Shown here one piece after another: positions 1 through 11,169 of a DNA stretch of 64,000 bases. Origin of the DNA: Hyposmocoma kahamanoa (lineage: Eukaryota > Arthropoda > Insecta > Lepidoptera > Cosmopterigidae); contig NW_020653750.1 in the NCBI RefSeq assembly GCF_003589595.1, positions 2,033,943-2,097,942 of the forward strand, read 5' to 3'. The notes under the pieces are model-generated. The model saw only the letters and a list, made by a program, of their open reading frames with translations. It had not been told where the DNA came from and searched no databases. Positions within the stretch are counted from its first letter, which is position 1. Each line of letters starts with the position of its first letter. The position numbers and the translations under genes are program-made.

Positions 1-1440
1 GCTCGACAGTTTCCAAAATAAATGTTTTCGAAATTAATTTTTCGACACCACAACAATGAACGCCATCGCGAAAAGCAATCATTTGAGGAGTTGGCACTAG
101 AAGTATATAATTATTGATGTTGCCCGATGTTTAGTTCTAAAAATTACGACTTAGGTAGATTTTTGTATTTGACCATAGACGTGATAAAAAAACAAGTCAC
201 AAAAAGTTTTGTGAAAAACTTAAGCGTTATTTATTTGTTTGTACAGAAATATTGATATTAATTTATCGGGGCTACATAACAATTCATAGATAAGAGGTAA
301 AAATCTGAGTTATGTTTATAATATTTTATTAGTTTAGGTTTAATGTTGCAAATTCGGGAAAGTCACACGACATGGTCGTGACATTTCATGTAGTTCCGGC
401 CAAATCAAAAATATATTATGTATTACATTTATATACTTGTAATATGGCAAAATATACATTGAGTAATTGTCTATCATGTGATTCATTTTTGCTTTTCATT
501 ATATTGCAAAAACATGCACTTCTCATTGGGTATCGGTTATTTGCTTGAGAATAAGAATTACCCCTATGCTTATCAATTTTTTATCTAACATCGACCCACT
601 TTGTACGTGTGTGTACACACAAGAGCTAATGTACACATGGCAAAAAAGTTGTCAACTTCTTATATTAATTCCGATAAAACATGCAGAATAAGCATAATAC
701 AGAAAAATTTAAATGGCGTAACGAGTTTGAATTTTTCTACCAGGATTTAATTTCCTCCGTCGTTTTTCCTCAAAATTTGTCTTTGTGACAGCAATGTAAA
801 GTGAGGACAGACAACCCTATTTGTCTTTGTAAGTAGAATAACACTTAAGTCAACAGTGTGCAATAACCATTCGATCTCTTCGACTTTTTCCCCTCTGTTG
901 TATATCACACGTTTTTAACTTCTGCCGTTTCATAACAATGACTTTAGTCCGAGTGAATACGTCCTTTTTTATTTTACCGTCTTCAGCTTTCTCAATATAT
1001 TTTGCTTTATCTGCGCATATAGGTTCGTAGTAGTAACCTATATGATAATAGGTACCATCTTTCAACGCAAGCGAGTGTAAATTTATATTATATTTACGTT
1101 AATAAATATAAAAAGTGTCAACTTATGTTGTCCTAAGAGTGAATGGCCGTCAGAATTAATCAACATATGCTAGATACTGTGCACCATGTGTAACTAGACT
1201 AGTGATCGCACAAAGTAATGGTATTTTAATGAACACACTACGCTCTAGTTTGTTGTGACAACTAGCAGCTATTAACGCTAGATCAGTTTATGTAACTAAA
1301 TCTTCTTATAGTTATAATATAGTTAAACAGAGAGAGTAACGAGTTTCATGTAACTTTTGGACTTAGATGCGTTGACATTTAAATATTTTATATTTAATAT
1401 TTATCTTAGTCCGCACTTTGATATTCGTACACACTAAAAA
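1..1440. other. AT-rich non-coding stretch
   Basis: No gene, tRNA-like head or recognisable transposon terminus was found here on either strand. The only open frame of note (850-1065, minus) has no splice context and looks like chance. The base composition is that of the AT-rich background of the window. Confidence 0.5.
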
Positions 1441-1454
1441 ATAATACACACTCA

Positions 1455-1515
1455 CTTGTCTCTTAATGGGGTAGGCTGAGGTTACAGACCTCCATCGACG
1501 TCTGACTTAGTTTCG
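1455..1515 (-). repeat. LINE 3'-end remnant (possible)
   Basis: The stretch contains a 'ggggtaggctgaggt' phrase followed by 'acagacctcc'. A similar phrase, 'ggggtaggcagagacctcc', occurs at 61860-61877. I know this wording from 3' ends of moth non-LTR retrotransposons, but that rests on memory. No coding part is attached. Confidence 0.35.
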
Positions 1516-1756
1516 CGTCTTCAATGCATACTTTTTAAATTCTCTTTTATTTTTGGTATTTTTCACCTGGACCCTGTACAATAAACATTACAATCCGTCA
1601 AGAATATTGTTTTTCTTTTTGGTTATTGGCGGTGCCCTTTTTAGATTTCGCTAATATCGAGTTTTCCGCTTAGTAATTTTAGAAGCTTCTGCAGTTTTTG
1701 CTAAGGAGTAAGTACGTACAAGCTTTCGAATAAGATTTTGAATTTTGATGTTGCAG

Positions 1757-1946
1757 AACTCTTGGATTGTCAGTTATCAATACAATGTATTATACCCACA
1801 AAGTACGTAAATAGACTTAAAACCATTCAACAGGAGCAACTTGTAACTCCAGTCAACCTCCGTCCGAATCCGAATGAAAATATTGATGATGATATCGATA
1901 TTGTCAAACGGTCAAAGTTAAAGTTAAAAAATTCTTTATTTCATAG
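1757..1946 (+). CDS. Putative internal exon, unrecognised
   Basis: An open frame is bounded by a plausible acceptor (ttgatgttgcag, ending at 1756) and a good donor (gtaagc, starting at 1947). It encodes about 63 residues without a stop. A leucine-rich start is followed by an acidic run (PNENIDDDIDIV) and a basic end (KRSKLKLKNSLFHR), which looks more protein-like than most chance frames nearby. Entry would be after one base of a codon and exit after two. The exit phase does not fit the exon at 17822, which needs one base, so if real it belongs to another gene or lacks an exon between. No family is recognised. The acceptor tract is weak in pyrimidines, so this could be chance. Confidence 0.3.
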
Positions 1947-2936
1947 GTAAGCGAATTACACTTAAAATCGTCATACTGATTAAACTCTATTGCTCATTCG
2001 TACGGCAGATTCCCCTGAGAAGAATGAGCAAGGGGTTGCTCTTTGTAATAATACATTTGAATACATTTATCATTACAATATTTAATTTAAACATCTTACA
2101 TAGATTGAGACTACCTGCAAGATCTAAACGGGTCACTGCCAGAGATTTTTGTCATCCAAGTACGCAGAAGCTGTATAGTAAATAACATTTAGTTAAAGTT
2201 TTTGTTTCACTGTAGTTTTAAACCTCGTAATTGGCAAATTTTGAATATCAATCAGAATCTTATTATAGAAACAAATTATATGACAAGTGCTACTTATTAG
2301 AAACTATAGATAATGTTAGAAAGTTAAAGTAAGCAGTTGAAAATTGGCAAGCCCACAAACGTTGCTCAATAAAACTTTACAATTTGTTAAAAATGCCTGT
2401 CATTTTCGAAGATTTGTAATTTACAAATTTGTGGTGGCCGAATATTGTGATTTAATAAAATGTGTTTTTTATGGTGCAGATTATTAGTGCGGACGAGGAC
2501 GTTGCTGAAAAAAGTTGTCAGTTTGGAGTGCACGTTTGTTTTATTAATAACTATAACAAAATAATATTATTTTACTCTAAATTTTGTGAAAATAATGTGT
2601 TACTTTGGTCGAATTCGATTTTCGTCATCACTGGCCCTCACTACACAATGTCAACAACATCTTAATTAATTACCTTCAAAACGGTTTTGACACAGGCTGA
2701 TGTCACTAGTTAAATTGTATTACAATTGTACAAATATGTAAAGTTGTAACTGCAATTTTCGCATTCAAAAGCTGTTTCTGTATAAAAATTGTAAATTGTG
2801 ACTTGTTACTTAAAGCGAAATTCCTTATTGTAAAAAAATATCTAAATGATTCTCTTTTTTTCTTTATTTTTTAATTAGTAGGCTTAACTACTGATTTGCC
2901 TACTAATTTGTCATTCAAATGACAAGATTAGTAATT
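1947..2936. other. Non-coding stretch
   Basis: No exon or transposon terminus recognised. The frame at 2462-2665 (+) has no splice or codon support. Confidence 0.45.
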
Positions 2937-2939
2937 ACT

Positions 2940-3150
2940 AATGACGCACACAATGCACTCTCGTAGCCCCGCACTAGGGAAACCCTGTATCGCGGATGCA
3001 TGGACACATACATATGTATACAACCACACATTTTACCCAAACTCACGAGAGAAATAAATGTAGGCCATACAAATATTTCTCCCGGCCCGGGTATCGAAAC
3101 CGGGACCTCTGCGTGGCAGTCCGGCATGGTAACCGTTCGGCCACGGAGGT
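2940..3150 (-). mobile_element. tRNA-headed SINE, family A, copy 1
   Basis: Read on the minus strand, this begins with a tRNA-like head: an A-box-like tggccgaacggtt near 3145 and a B-box-like segment about 45 bases on. A body running 'ggagaaatatttgtatggcc' follows, then a tail with 'gggtttccctagtgcggggc'. Five other copies in the window share this order. Transcription by RNA polymerase III and mobilisation by a LINE are known for such elements and inferred here. It is diverged, with a base change in the B box (ggtttcgat). Confidence 0.8.
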
Positions 3151-3944
3151 ATTTAAATTTTTTCAATTGAATTGTTGTAAAAAATCGTTTAACAAATTTC
3201 TATATTATTTTATTAAAAAGTGACTTGCAGAATTGTAATCATACAAAACAAAATATAATTTATTGCGCACAAGAACAAATACATAACAAAAAATAACCTT
3301 ACCATACCATTATAAGAGTAACTTGGTAAAACGTGAATTGTAACATCTATTGAACAGGGCTTTGTTTGGCATTGAGGTTATGGTTTCGATAAGCTATTTG
3401 TGTACGAAAAACAGTATCGCAAATAATCTATAATTCTTTTAGAGGAGGGCTAATCGGGATTTATGAGGTAAATCACATAGTTCGGGGTGCGAATCCAGTC
3501 AGATGAAATTGGTTTATCCGAATTTATAGCCCGCTGGAGGTCGGCTTAAATGTTTTCATGTAAAATTCGTAACGTATAATAAATAATTGTAGTTTCCAAA
3601 GTAGATACCGTAAAGTACAAGTTTACCTACGATATTTACCCAATGAATGAATTTCAGATGCTTACGTATGGTTTAAGTATATCATGATCTAAGTAACTCA
3701 CGTTAGTCAGTTTTGGACTAGTTTAAACTGTTGTAGTGTAAACGTGGAAAGTTGCAATGTTGATCCCTAGAGATGATGGGAGAAACAGGAAATGAAATAA
3801 AAAGAAATATCTACTGTTGCGGTAACTTTATACCTTATCTACCTGGGAAAAAATTAAAATAGTCTTTTTTTTTACTGATCACGGCAATACACATAACAAT
3901 TTTTTTGAAAAAGCCACATGCGCCCTTTCAACTTACGGCAGCAG
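3151..3944. other. Non-coding stretch
   Basis: Nothing recognised. A phrase near 3480-3545 (ggtgcgaatccagtc) vaguely recalls a degraded tRNA-like B box, but no A box accompanies it. Confidence 0.4.
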
Positions 3945-4277
3945 TTTTTTTAATAATATCAAGTGATGGGACGAACAAATCGTGCGCCTGATGGTAAACT
4001 AGACGTCTGTCCTTAACAGTTGCAGTGCCACTCAGAGTTTTAAATCGCAAAGATCTGAGGGGCAATGCCACTGCGCCCGTCAGCCTGAGACATAAGTTGT
4101 CAAGTCCCATGTGCCTGTAATTTCACCAGCACCCTTACCCTTCAACACCGGAACACAGTAGGTAATGCTCACATTATAGCTTGGTGGCGGAAATAGGAAA
4201 GGTGGCAGAAATAGGAAAGGTGGCAGTTTTTTTCTGGACGAACTCTTTCACAAGGAGATCTACTGCTTTACTAACCT
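3945..4277 (-). repeat. R330 interspersed repeat, copy 1
   Basis: This is a full-length minus-strand copy. The plus-strand image starts after a T-rich run with 'aatatcaagtgatgggacg', passes 'gtgcctgtaatttcaccagc' and ends with 'ctttcacaaggagatctact'. The sense strand therefore ends in an A-rich tail after 'gatatta', as a retroposon would. A short piece (ggaaataggaaaggtggcag) is tandemly duplicated near the 5' end. R330 has no good ORF, no terminal inverted repeats and no convincing polymerase III boxes, so its class is open. Confidence 0.8.
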
Positions 4278-5770
4278 TTTACTATCTCTAGCCATCACTA
4301 ACCTCGATCTCCGTGATCGAGTGTCATGCACACCGGTTTTCATGGTGTCGCCATCTCTGAGGTCCCGGGTTCCCCGGCCGATTCAATGTAGAACGACTTT
4401 TCTATATTGTCTGGGGTCTGGGTATTTGTGGTACCGTTCGGTCGTTCCGATTTCAATAACACAAGTGTTTTGGTTACTTACTTTTGTATCAAAGCGACAT
4501 ATGTGTTGTCGTCTAATATTTATTATTACTTAATTATATAATAAAAAAACGTTTACATGTTTTATAGATACGAAATATATGTATAAATAAGTAGTTTTAA
4601 GAAACAGTGTCCCAAAAATACGTAATTAAGGGCAGATCGCTAGAGCACAATCATCAATAAAGCAGAATCATCTTGAATAGAAAATTACGCTAACGGGAAT
4701 GATTTAGCGGTATTATTATAACACATTAGTGCTGGCTGCGATAATGAGGCGATTTCCTTACAAAAGTTGGGATGAAGTCAGCGGCCCGTACAAAAAGTTA
4801 TCCCATCTGAGTGCGATGACAAATGACCGAGCGAGGTCGGGGACATCACTCGAATTGTCTGAAATGGTCGATTTGCTTCGCTATCAGCGGCGTTTATGTA
4901 GGCCTTGATTCCTTAGGGATTTGCTTTCATAGCCTTATTTGGAAGGGCAATTGTAATTTATTCCACCTTTTGGAATATATGCATCAGAGATAGGGACGGA
5001 CCTTGATGTTGTGCGAGGTTTTCGTATAATGAAATCTGTTTTTCATAAAACATGTCAACGTGTTTCTGTGCTCCCCGGCTTGCAGATTTTCGTGTAAATC
5101 TTTATAGTGGTGAGTAAACCATTTTCACCCTTTTTTTGTTGATCATAACGTTAGTTTATAAAAAAAAGTATGTTGATTATCGCCGAAATAAAAAAATAAG
5201 ATTTGCAATTTTTTCCATCGCGGTTACTTATGGTTCACACTGATGTAATCTAATCAGGAACTTGTCCTATTATTTAATCGGTGATTGTTAGACGTGACCG
5301 TACCTAGTACGAGTTCGCTAAGATAAGCATGTACAAGGCAAAATTATGTACCGTGGTTCGTTTTTTACTGGCTAACTTCATGTCACGCCAAAACATCGGT
5401 GAGTGGGTTGTAATAAGTACGTAATATTATACATAATGTACACCGCGCGTGAACAACTCAGCTGTGTATTACTGCCCTAACCATGAAGGTAACTTGAAAT
5501 CCTGTCTACAGATCAGACTGAAATGCATTTTTCGGAAACCCGAAAAACTTAGGAACTTAATGTGAAATAATTGGAGCTTTGGGAATTTGAAGTAATCGAC
5601 ACTGTATCATTCATTGCATACTAAAATAAACAGTAGTATTTAATTACTTATTATACAACATAATTATCGAGCATCTACTGTTCATGCGGGTGCTTAGGTG
5701 TCGCCGGCACTAGCAGCGGGAATTTCCGAGAATACACGACAATTTTGTAGAATTTGTTGGTTCGTATCTA
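4278..5770. other. Non-coding stretch
   Basis: No exon, tRNA head or transposon terminus was recognised. ORFs at 4321-4533 (+) and 5694-5945 (-) lack splice or family support. Confidence 0.4.
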
Positions 5771-6161
5771 GTTTGTACGTTAGGTAGGGGAGAGCGGGGC
5801 TGAACGTTCCGATTTTCAAATAACTTGCAGTTTCATACTGAAAATGAAGGATTTGATTTTCAAAATGTGGAAATATTAAACAAATGTTTATCGCTTTTTG
5901 TAATAGTATAGTCACTTCTACTAATATCTCAATAGTCTTTTTCATAGAGGCTAATTTTTGTCAAATTTCGGAGCGGAACATTCAGCCACGCTTTGGGGCG
6001 CGTTGTTCCGCCTTTGAGGCAAATTGTTCCGCCTAGATTATAACAGAATAACAAAGATTTTCTTAAATAAAACTAACTATTTTATAATTGTATGTATGTA
6101 ATGTTTATATTATGCATACACAGCTAACTTAAATAAAACAACTACATTCTTATCAGTAATA

Positions 6162-6266
6162 TTATTCATCGCTCATTTCTTCATCTGAATCACAGTTGAG
6201 ACACACATAAGTGACTCTATCATCTTGTCTAAATATTTGACATGAGCCCGTTTGTAGTTCGGCATC
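6162..6266 (-). pseudogene. Spliced coding-like fragment, last exon
   Basis: On the minus strand an acceptor (ctttgttttaag) precedes an open frame running to a TAA at 6164-6162. Its most protein-like reading ends in a cysteine-containing, acidic tail (VCLNCDSDEEMSDE). Another frame is also open, so the true frame is unsure. Upstream lies the donor of the exon at 6554-6701. This could be the 3' end of a transposase-type gene or of a small host gene. I do not recognise it. Confidence 0.35.
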
Positions 6267-6553
6267 CTTAAAACAAAGAAAAATGGTCATAAAAATTTTA
6301 AGTATGATTACAGGTCAATTGGGGGAAGTTGTTCCTAGGAACAACCAACCCCTCGAGGGAGGAACTTATAGCACCAAATTACGTTTTTATACGAAGACTG
6401 ACATACCGGTTAAAATAATAGAATCAATCAAAAAATACTCAAACAATAAGATTCCTTACTAATGTCACTACAATTTAGAAAAGTTACGTATGAATCGGCC
6501 CATAATAAACAAAGACAGACCAAAAAAATTTAAACAAGAAAATATTTACTTAC

Positions 6554-6701
6554 GTGATATTTTGACAGCTCCACGCACATAGCCACACGTCGTCGTCGTC
6601 ATCGTGGAGTAACTGAAATGGTTGCTGACAAGACGCATCACCTGACGCTTTAACGACGCGCTTCACATGTATTGCTACATATTTTTCTTGCAAAGGTATT
6701 G
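6554..6701 (-). pseudogene. Spliced coding-like fragment, upstream exon
   Basis: The minus-strand acceptor is 'gttgttctcacag' and the donor is a consensus gtaagt. The frame that crosses the whole 148 bases encodes a segment with an aspartate run (LLHDDDDDVW). Joining this frame to the next exon does not keep the most protein-like frame of that exon, so either the unit is decayed or one splice site is wrong. The neighbouring recurrent 'gttgttcc' motifs favour a mobile-element origin. Confidence 0.35.
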
Positions 6702-7144
6702 CTGTGAGAACAACTTACCCCGGGAACTACCAGCCCCGGTCTCACCTACTCAATTCACATAGAGTTCATTATGCTACGTACAATTTAGTTACAAAAATTC
6801 GATTCTTTTCCGTTCCCTGGCGATTGTTCGTAAACTCAGTCTAATCTGGAATCAACTTATCGTTTCGATTGTATACACTATACTATTATGGCCCAGAACT
6901 CAGCTACGTCGCCCGCGTCACAAGTAGCCGCCAAATCCTTAAGCGTGCAGGTGTTAGGGTTCGCAGGGCACGATGTGAGGTGGGCCATCGTTTGAATCGC
7001 ATCGTACAAACAATCTAGGTAAGAACTGGTTAGAACCATCCGAAAATCCCCATCTGAACAAATTGTCTTTACTCCAGCCGACCTGAGTCTGAAGCCTATG
7101 TAAAGACTACCAGATCGGTCATGTCAATTCGTGTCCATTTTTTA

Positions 7145-7476
7145 ATTAAAAAAAAAATATTTTAAAAATAAATACCAAATGACGACACGAACAAGTCGTG
7201 CACCTGGTGGTAAGCGACACGCCTGGCCATAACAGTTGCAGTGCTGATTCTGAATTCTTAAAGCTCTGGCTTTAAATCGTAAAGATCTTAGGGGCACTGC
7301 CACTGCGCCCGTCACCCTGAGACATAAATCGATATGTCCCATATGCCTGTAATTTCACTAGTACCCTTACGCTTCCAAACCGGAACGCAGTAATGTTCAC
7401 TGCTTGGTGGCAGAAATAGGTAAGGCAGTACTTCCTTGTACGAACTCTTTCAAAAGGAGCTCTACTGCTACTGAGG
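7145..7476 (-). repeat. R330 interspersed repeat, copy 2
   Basis: Near full-length minus-strand copy with the A-rich 3' tail seen as T/A-rich sequence at 7141-7170. It contains the shared phrases 'cgaacaagtcgtgcacctgg', 'gcccgtcaccctgagacata' and 'ggagctctactgctac'. Confidence 0.8.
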
Positions 7477-8035
7477 AGGACGACTCTTACAAGGTACTCT
7501 TCCGTGTCAATGGTTGCCCCTCGCCTGATCTGAATAAGTGCGCAGACGATCGACACATTTGACAAATGCTTTCCGTATCCTCAGTGTCTGTTGCATTGTG
7601 AAGTGATCATGCATCGAGTGCCGAGTGTCTGAAAGATTATCTAGTCTGAGAAATTATAGTTTGTATTTTGGTTAAAAAATGTCTCCAAAATATGACATTA
7701 AATCATTAATTCGTTTTGTGATTCATAAGACCAATGACAATATCGTATCAACTCCATTTAAACAAAAAAGAGCTCATTATTGATAACCCTACTAAAGTGT
7801 TAAATATGATAAAGTTCTGTTAATAAAGCTGATTATTGATAAACTTGACACAATATTAATGTTAATAGGTCATCCGATCACGCTATTTACACATTATATA
7901 GTTTGTTATCAGAAATTAATTGCTTCAGGGAACATACTATCCAAAATATTGATAGATAAGTCAGTATCAATTCACACTGTATCACCATTATTGCAGTTGT
8001 AGCATTTTTAATCATGGAATACTTATAGCGCCTTT

Positions 8036-8634
8036 TAGAGCTGAAACGAATGATGTTTTGGCCGGATACCGGATATCGGATATCCGGCGAGCACCTAGGC
8101 AGGGAAGCCGCATATCCGGCCGCCGGATATCTGAGCCACTGCCGTAAACATGTCGCGACCAGTTTATGTCGCGACCGGAGAATGTTTGCACTTTCATATT
8201 GACGTTTTGATTTGTTGTGGTCACTTGGTTTTTGTAAAAACGATTAATTTATTCGATAATACAAACAAATACATGACAGATAAATGTTAACAGTAAAAAA
8301 AATCGCATTAACAATAAAAAAGTTGGATCTATTTAAGAAAATAAATATCACCAACTTTTAACACCATAATTTGCCACCATTCGTCCACTATAATTTGCCT
8401 TTATTGAAATTTGAGTATACTAAACTTACAACGTTATCTCTAACTTTAGTTCCTTCAGTTACAAGTAATAAACAGATTGTCAACGATCCTGTAGTTGCTG
8501 TATATTCTATTACTATCATCTTTAATCAATAAATTTGATGGATATTGCTGTACTATCCGGTATCCGGCCGGATAGCAGAAATAGACCGGATAGGCTGGAG
8601 ATGGGATAGGTACCGGATATTCGTTTCATCTCTA
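8036..8634. mobile_element. hAT-like MITE rich in 'ccggata' motifs
   Basis: The ends are inverted: left tagagctgaaacgaat, right (reverse complement) tagagatgaaacgaat. The flanks gcgccttt and gcgttttt are a near 8-bp target duplication (6 of 8), the size expected of hAT elements. Just inside, both ends carry nested palindromes built from ccggatatccgg-type words. There is no ORF, so it would need an autonomous partner. A second flanking direct repeat (agcrtttttaatcatgg at 8001 and 8633) complicates the call of the exact boundary. Confidence 0.6.
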
Positions 8635-8678
8635 GCGTTTTTAATCATGGTGTGTACAACAAAATGTTATATGCTATA

Positions 8679-8745
8679 CAGTAGAGCTACTTGTGAAGAG
8701 TTCATCCAGGGAAGTACTGCCACCTTATCTAGTTCTGCCGTCAAA
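8679..8745 (+). repeat. R330 copy 3, 5' part (split by Tc1)
   Basis: It starts near 'cagtagagctacttgtg' and runs through 'ggaagtactgccacctta' to 'ctgccgtcaaa'. It stops exactly at the TA where the Tc1 element begins, and its continuation lies at 10297. Confidence 0.8.
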
Positions 8746-8747
8746 TA

Positions 8748-8779
8748 CACACATCATCAAAAGTGTCTAGGGATCAAGT
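8748..8779 (+). repeat. Tc1 left terminal inverted repeat
   Basis: It begins cacacatcatcaaaagtgtc and pairs with 10265-10294. Compared with the right end it has a 3-bp insertion after the first seven bases. Confidence 0.85.
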
Positions 8780-9001
8780 ACGTTTAAGAGTATTGCTGCA
8801 ATTAGGGTTAATTATATTAACTTTTTTGTATCGCTATTGATACTTTTTAGTGAGTTTTAACATTTAAATAAGGAATATTGTTTAAAATTCGATAATAAGA
8901 AGAAAATCGATTGTCAATGTGGTTTTGTATAAAAATGAGTTATAGCGTTTTGACAAAATCATTACAATATCTGCATCGGAACCGAAACAATTTACATTAT
9001 T

Positions 9002-9967
9002 ATGGAGAGACGACATCATTTAACCCGAGAAGTGATGATGCGAGCCGTCGGAATGTTGGAAGCTGGTTCCAGGCAACGTGCTGTGGCTTTCACTCTTAAC
9101 ACTACACAGAGCGTCATAAGTCGCCTCTGGACGCGCTATCGCATGACGGGCAGCGTGGCCGAGCGACATGGAGGACGATCTCGCATCACGACTCGCAGAC
9201 AGGACCGGTATATCCAAAATACTGCTCGACGGAACCGTACCATGACCGCCATGATGTTGGTTACGAGGCTCCACAGCTCCTCAGGCTTGCTAATAAGCGA
9301 TCAAACAATCCGAAATCGTTTACGTGAAATGGGTCTGCGATCCCGAAGGTCGCTCAGAGTTCCATCTATTGCACCCTGCAATCGCAGGACCCGTTTACGA
9401 TGGGCTCGCGAACACAGAAACTGGGAGGAAGAAGACTGGCGCTATGTGTGCTTTTCGGATGAATCCCGCTTCGGTATGAGACCGGATACAAGACGTACTC
9501 GAGTTTGGAGAACATCTGGACGTCATGAACGTTTGAGATATTGTCAGGAAGTTCATCCATATGGTGGGGGAACAATAATGATATGGGCCGGTATTTGGAT
9601 CGGTGGAAGAACCGATCTCATTTGGATCAGGGGTAACCTCAATGCTCAAGTTTACGCAGAGAGGATTGTTTCAGATGTTATCATCCCTTTGCGAGGCCAG
9701 TTGGGTGATTCATTTCAACTAATGCATGACAACGCACGTCCACACACGGCTAGAGTCGTAACACGCATTCTTGCCGAAGCTCGTATCAACGTTCTGCCGT
9801 GGCCTGCTCAATCGCCAGACCTCAATCCAATTGAGCACGCATGGGATATGCTTCAAAGAAGAGCTGTGCCGAGTATGCATACCGTACATACTCTACAACA
9901 ATATTTTGACTTGTTACAAAACACATGGGCGGCCATTCCTCAAAGTGATTTTATGAACTCATCTTAA
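9002..9967 (+). pseudogene. Tc1-family transposase, C-terminus shifted by one base
   Basis: This is the cut-and-paste DNA transposase of the surrounding element. The 321 residues begin with helix-turn-helix DNA-binding domains (roughly residues 1-115, basic, with a GRPR-like HGGRSR around 56-61). The RNase-H-fold catalytic core follows, with D153 (CFSDESRF), D243 (LMHDNARPHTA) and E278 (SPDLNPIEHAW). There are 34 residues between D243 and E278, the DD34E signature of Tc1. The chosen ATG at 9002 lies about 250 bp inside the left end, normal for the family. The frame ends early at 9967. In the next frame, 9970-10026 encodes the usual last residues, ending in a GGNTDY motif followed by TAA. One missing C near 9958 explains the shift. 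Loss of about 20 C-terminal residues may or may not abolish activity. A poly(A) signal aataaa follows at 10042. Confidence 0.92.
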
Positions 9968-10264
9968 GCATGCCAAATCGCTGTAATTGTGTGATTCGTG
10001 TTAATGGTGGAAATACAGATTATTAATTTTCTTATATTTACAATAAAAATGAACAAAATCATCATTTTCGCCATTTTTTTGTCATTTAATTGACGCCGTT
10101 AATTTGAGTTTTTTCCCACAATTTGCAAAAACATCAATTTTAGTTTATTTTAATTAAATATAGGGGTAAGCGGTTAAATAAAACATAAGCATTAAAGTAA
10201 GAAGTCGTCCTGGAAGACTGGATTTGGTAAATATTGCTTAAATAATTTTTATTTCAAAAATATT

Positions 10265-10294
10265 CACTTGATCCCTAGACACTTTTGATGTGTG
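10265..10294 (-). repeat. Tc1 right terminal inverted repeat
   Basis: Inverted partner of 8748-8779, ending ...gatgtgtg before the TA at 10295-10296. Confidence 0.85.
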
Positions 10295-10296
10295 TA

Positions 10297-10440
10297 GTAA
10301 TGTGAACATTAGTATATTAATTAATATATTGATTATTTTGTATTTTAAGATGGGCAGGCACATGGGACTTGTCAACTTATTTCTCAGAGTGGCAAGCGCA
10401 GGGTCCTCAGATTTTTGCGTAATGTAATGTTCAATAGTGT
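10297..10440 (+). repeat. R330 copy 3, 3' part
   Basis: It continues the copy broken by the Tc1 insertion: 'gtaatgtgaacatta', then an AT-rich spacer ending 'tattttaagat', then 'ggcacatgggacttgtcaac'. The same spacer ending recurs in R330 at 25115 and 46562, marking a sub-family. It decays after 10430. Confidence 0.7.
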
Positions 10441-10851
10441 TTAAAAGTAGCTCGCATTATTACGGCGCTGTTAAAAAAGAAATATAATGGGATAGGAGCA
10501 AGATTGTAATTCTTTGGAGCAATTAGAAAGCGATTTATTATAAAAAGGGCATACAATAAATCGAGGCGGGTTTAGGAAATAGATTGTCTTCTAATTCCAC
10601 TTGAAATTGATTGATTGCTGAAATCGCAAAGGATTTGAAAACGAGCTTTGGTCGACAAAGGTATTCTATAATTCTTTAAGAAGGTTCTTCAATTTAAGTT
10701 AATGTTTCGTAACAAGAATGCCTCACTTATTATAAATTCTATTAAAGCACCTGGAATTGTTTTGTTATAAATAGCATTATTTCTTTATTACGCATACCGG
10801 CTCATTTAGCGGGACTCTAGTAAAATCCCAGTGTATTATTCAAAAGTGTGG

Positions 10852-11165
10852 TCAGCTATTTTGTTTTATTAATAATTCTTTATTGCACAAAGAAAAGACA
10901 GGTAAAACACACGTTACAAAGGTCATATACAAAGGTGAGCTTGTCTCTAGAAGAGATCTCTTCCAGCCAACCCTAGCCGTGGTGTAAAAGTGAACTCTAA
11001 TGCGTTCGACAGGAAGTGCTCTTTTAATTTGTGTTTGAAAGATGCCTGCTACCGATGGACTGTCACGAATACCAGCAGGCAGTATATTCCACATTCGAGC
11101 TACACTTACCGTAAAAGAATTTGGAGTTGGTTTGGGGATATAATAATGTTCTAGTGCCACAGGTA
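10852..11165 (-). pseudogene. LINE ORF2 C-terminus and 3' end
   Basis: The minus-strand frame (102 aa) contains 'NSFTVSVARMWNILPAGIRD', the segment just after the reverse transcriptase in Jockey/CR1-type non-LTR retrotransposons. The 3' end lies at 10852-10890 and is A/T-rich with 'caataaagaattattaataa' on the sense strand. It is heavily 5' truncated, as is usual for LINE insertions. The clade is not certain. Confidence 0.7.
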
Positions 11166-11169
11166 CGTT

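Larger units (their letters stand above)
5778..6760. repeat. Region with recurrent 'gttgttcc' motifs
   Basis: Short related phrases recur on both strands: 'ctgaacgttccg' near 5798, 'gcggaacattcagcc' near 5970, 'gcgttgttccgcc' and 'aaattgttccgcc' near 6000-6035, 'gttgttcctaggaacaac' near 6330 and 'gagaacaacttaccccggg' near 6705. They surround, and lie in the introns of, the spliced coding-like fragment at 6162-6701. The pattern suggests one decayed mobile element with internal short repeats rather than a host gene. I do not recognise the family. Confidence 0.4.
8748..10294 (+). mobile_element. Tc1-like DNA transposon, almost complete
   Basis: The element is 1547 bp, flanked on both sides by TA (8746-8747 and 10295-10296), the normal Tc1/mariner target duplication. 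Short terminal inverted repeats of about 30 bp share 'tcaaaagtgtctagggatca'; the left end carries three extra bases. One transposase gene lies inside. The insertion splits an R330 repeat, whose halves join cleanly around a single TA. The good match of the ends and the long open frame suggest a fairly recent insertion. Confidence 0.9.

Noticed and set aside
9020..9649. Minus-strand ORFs of 69-84 aa
   Set aside because: They are antisense shadows of the Tc1 transposase on the plus strand.
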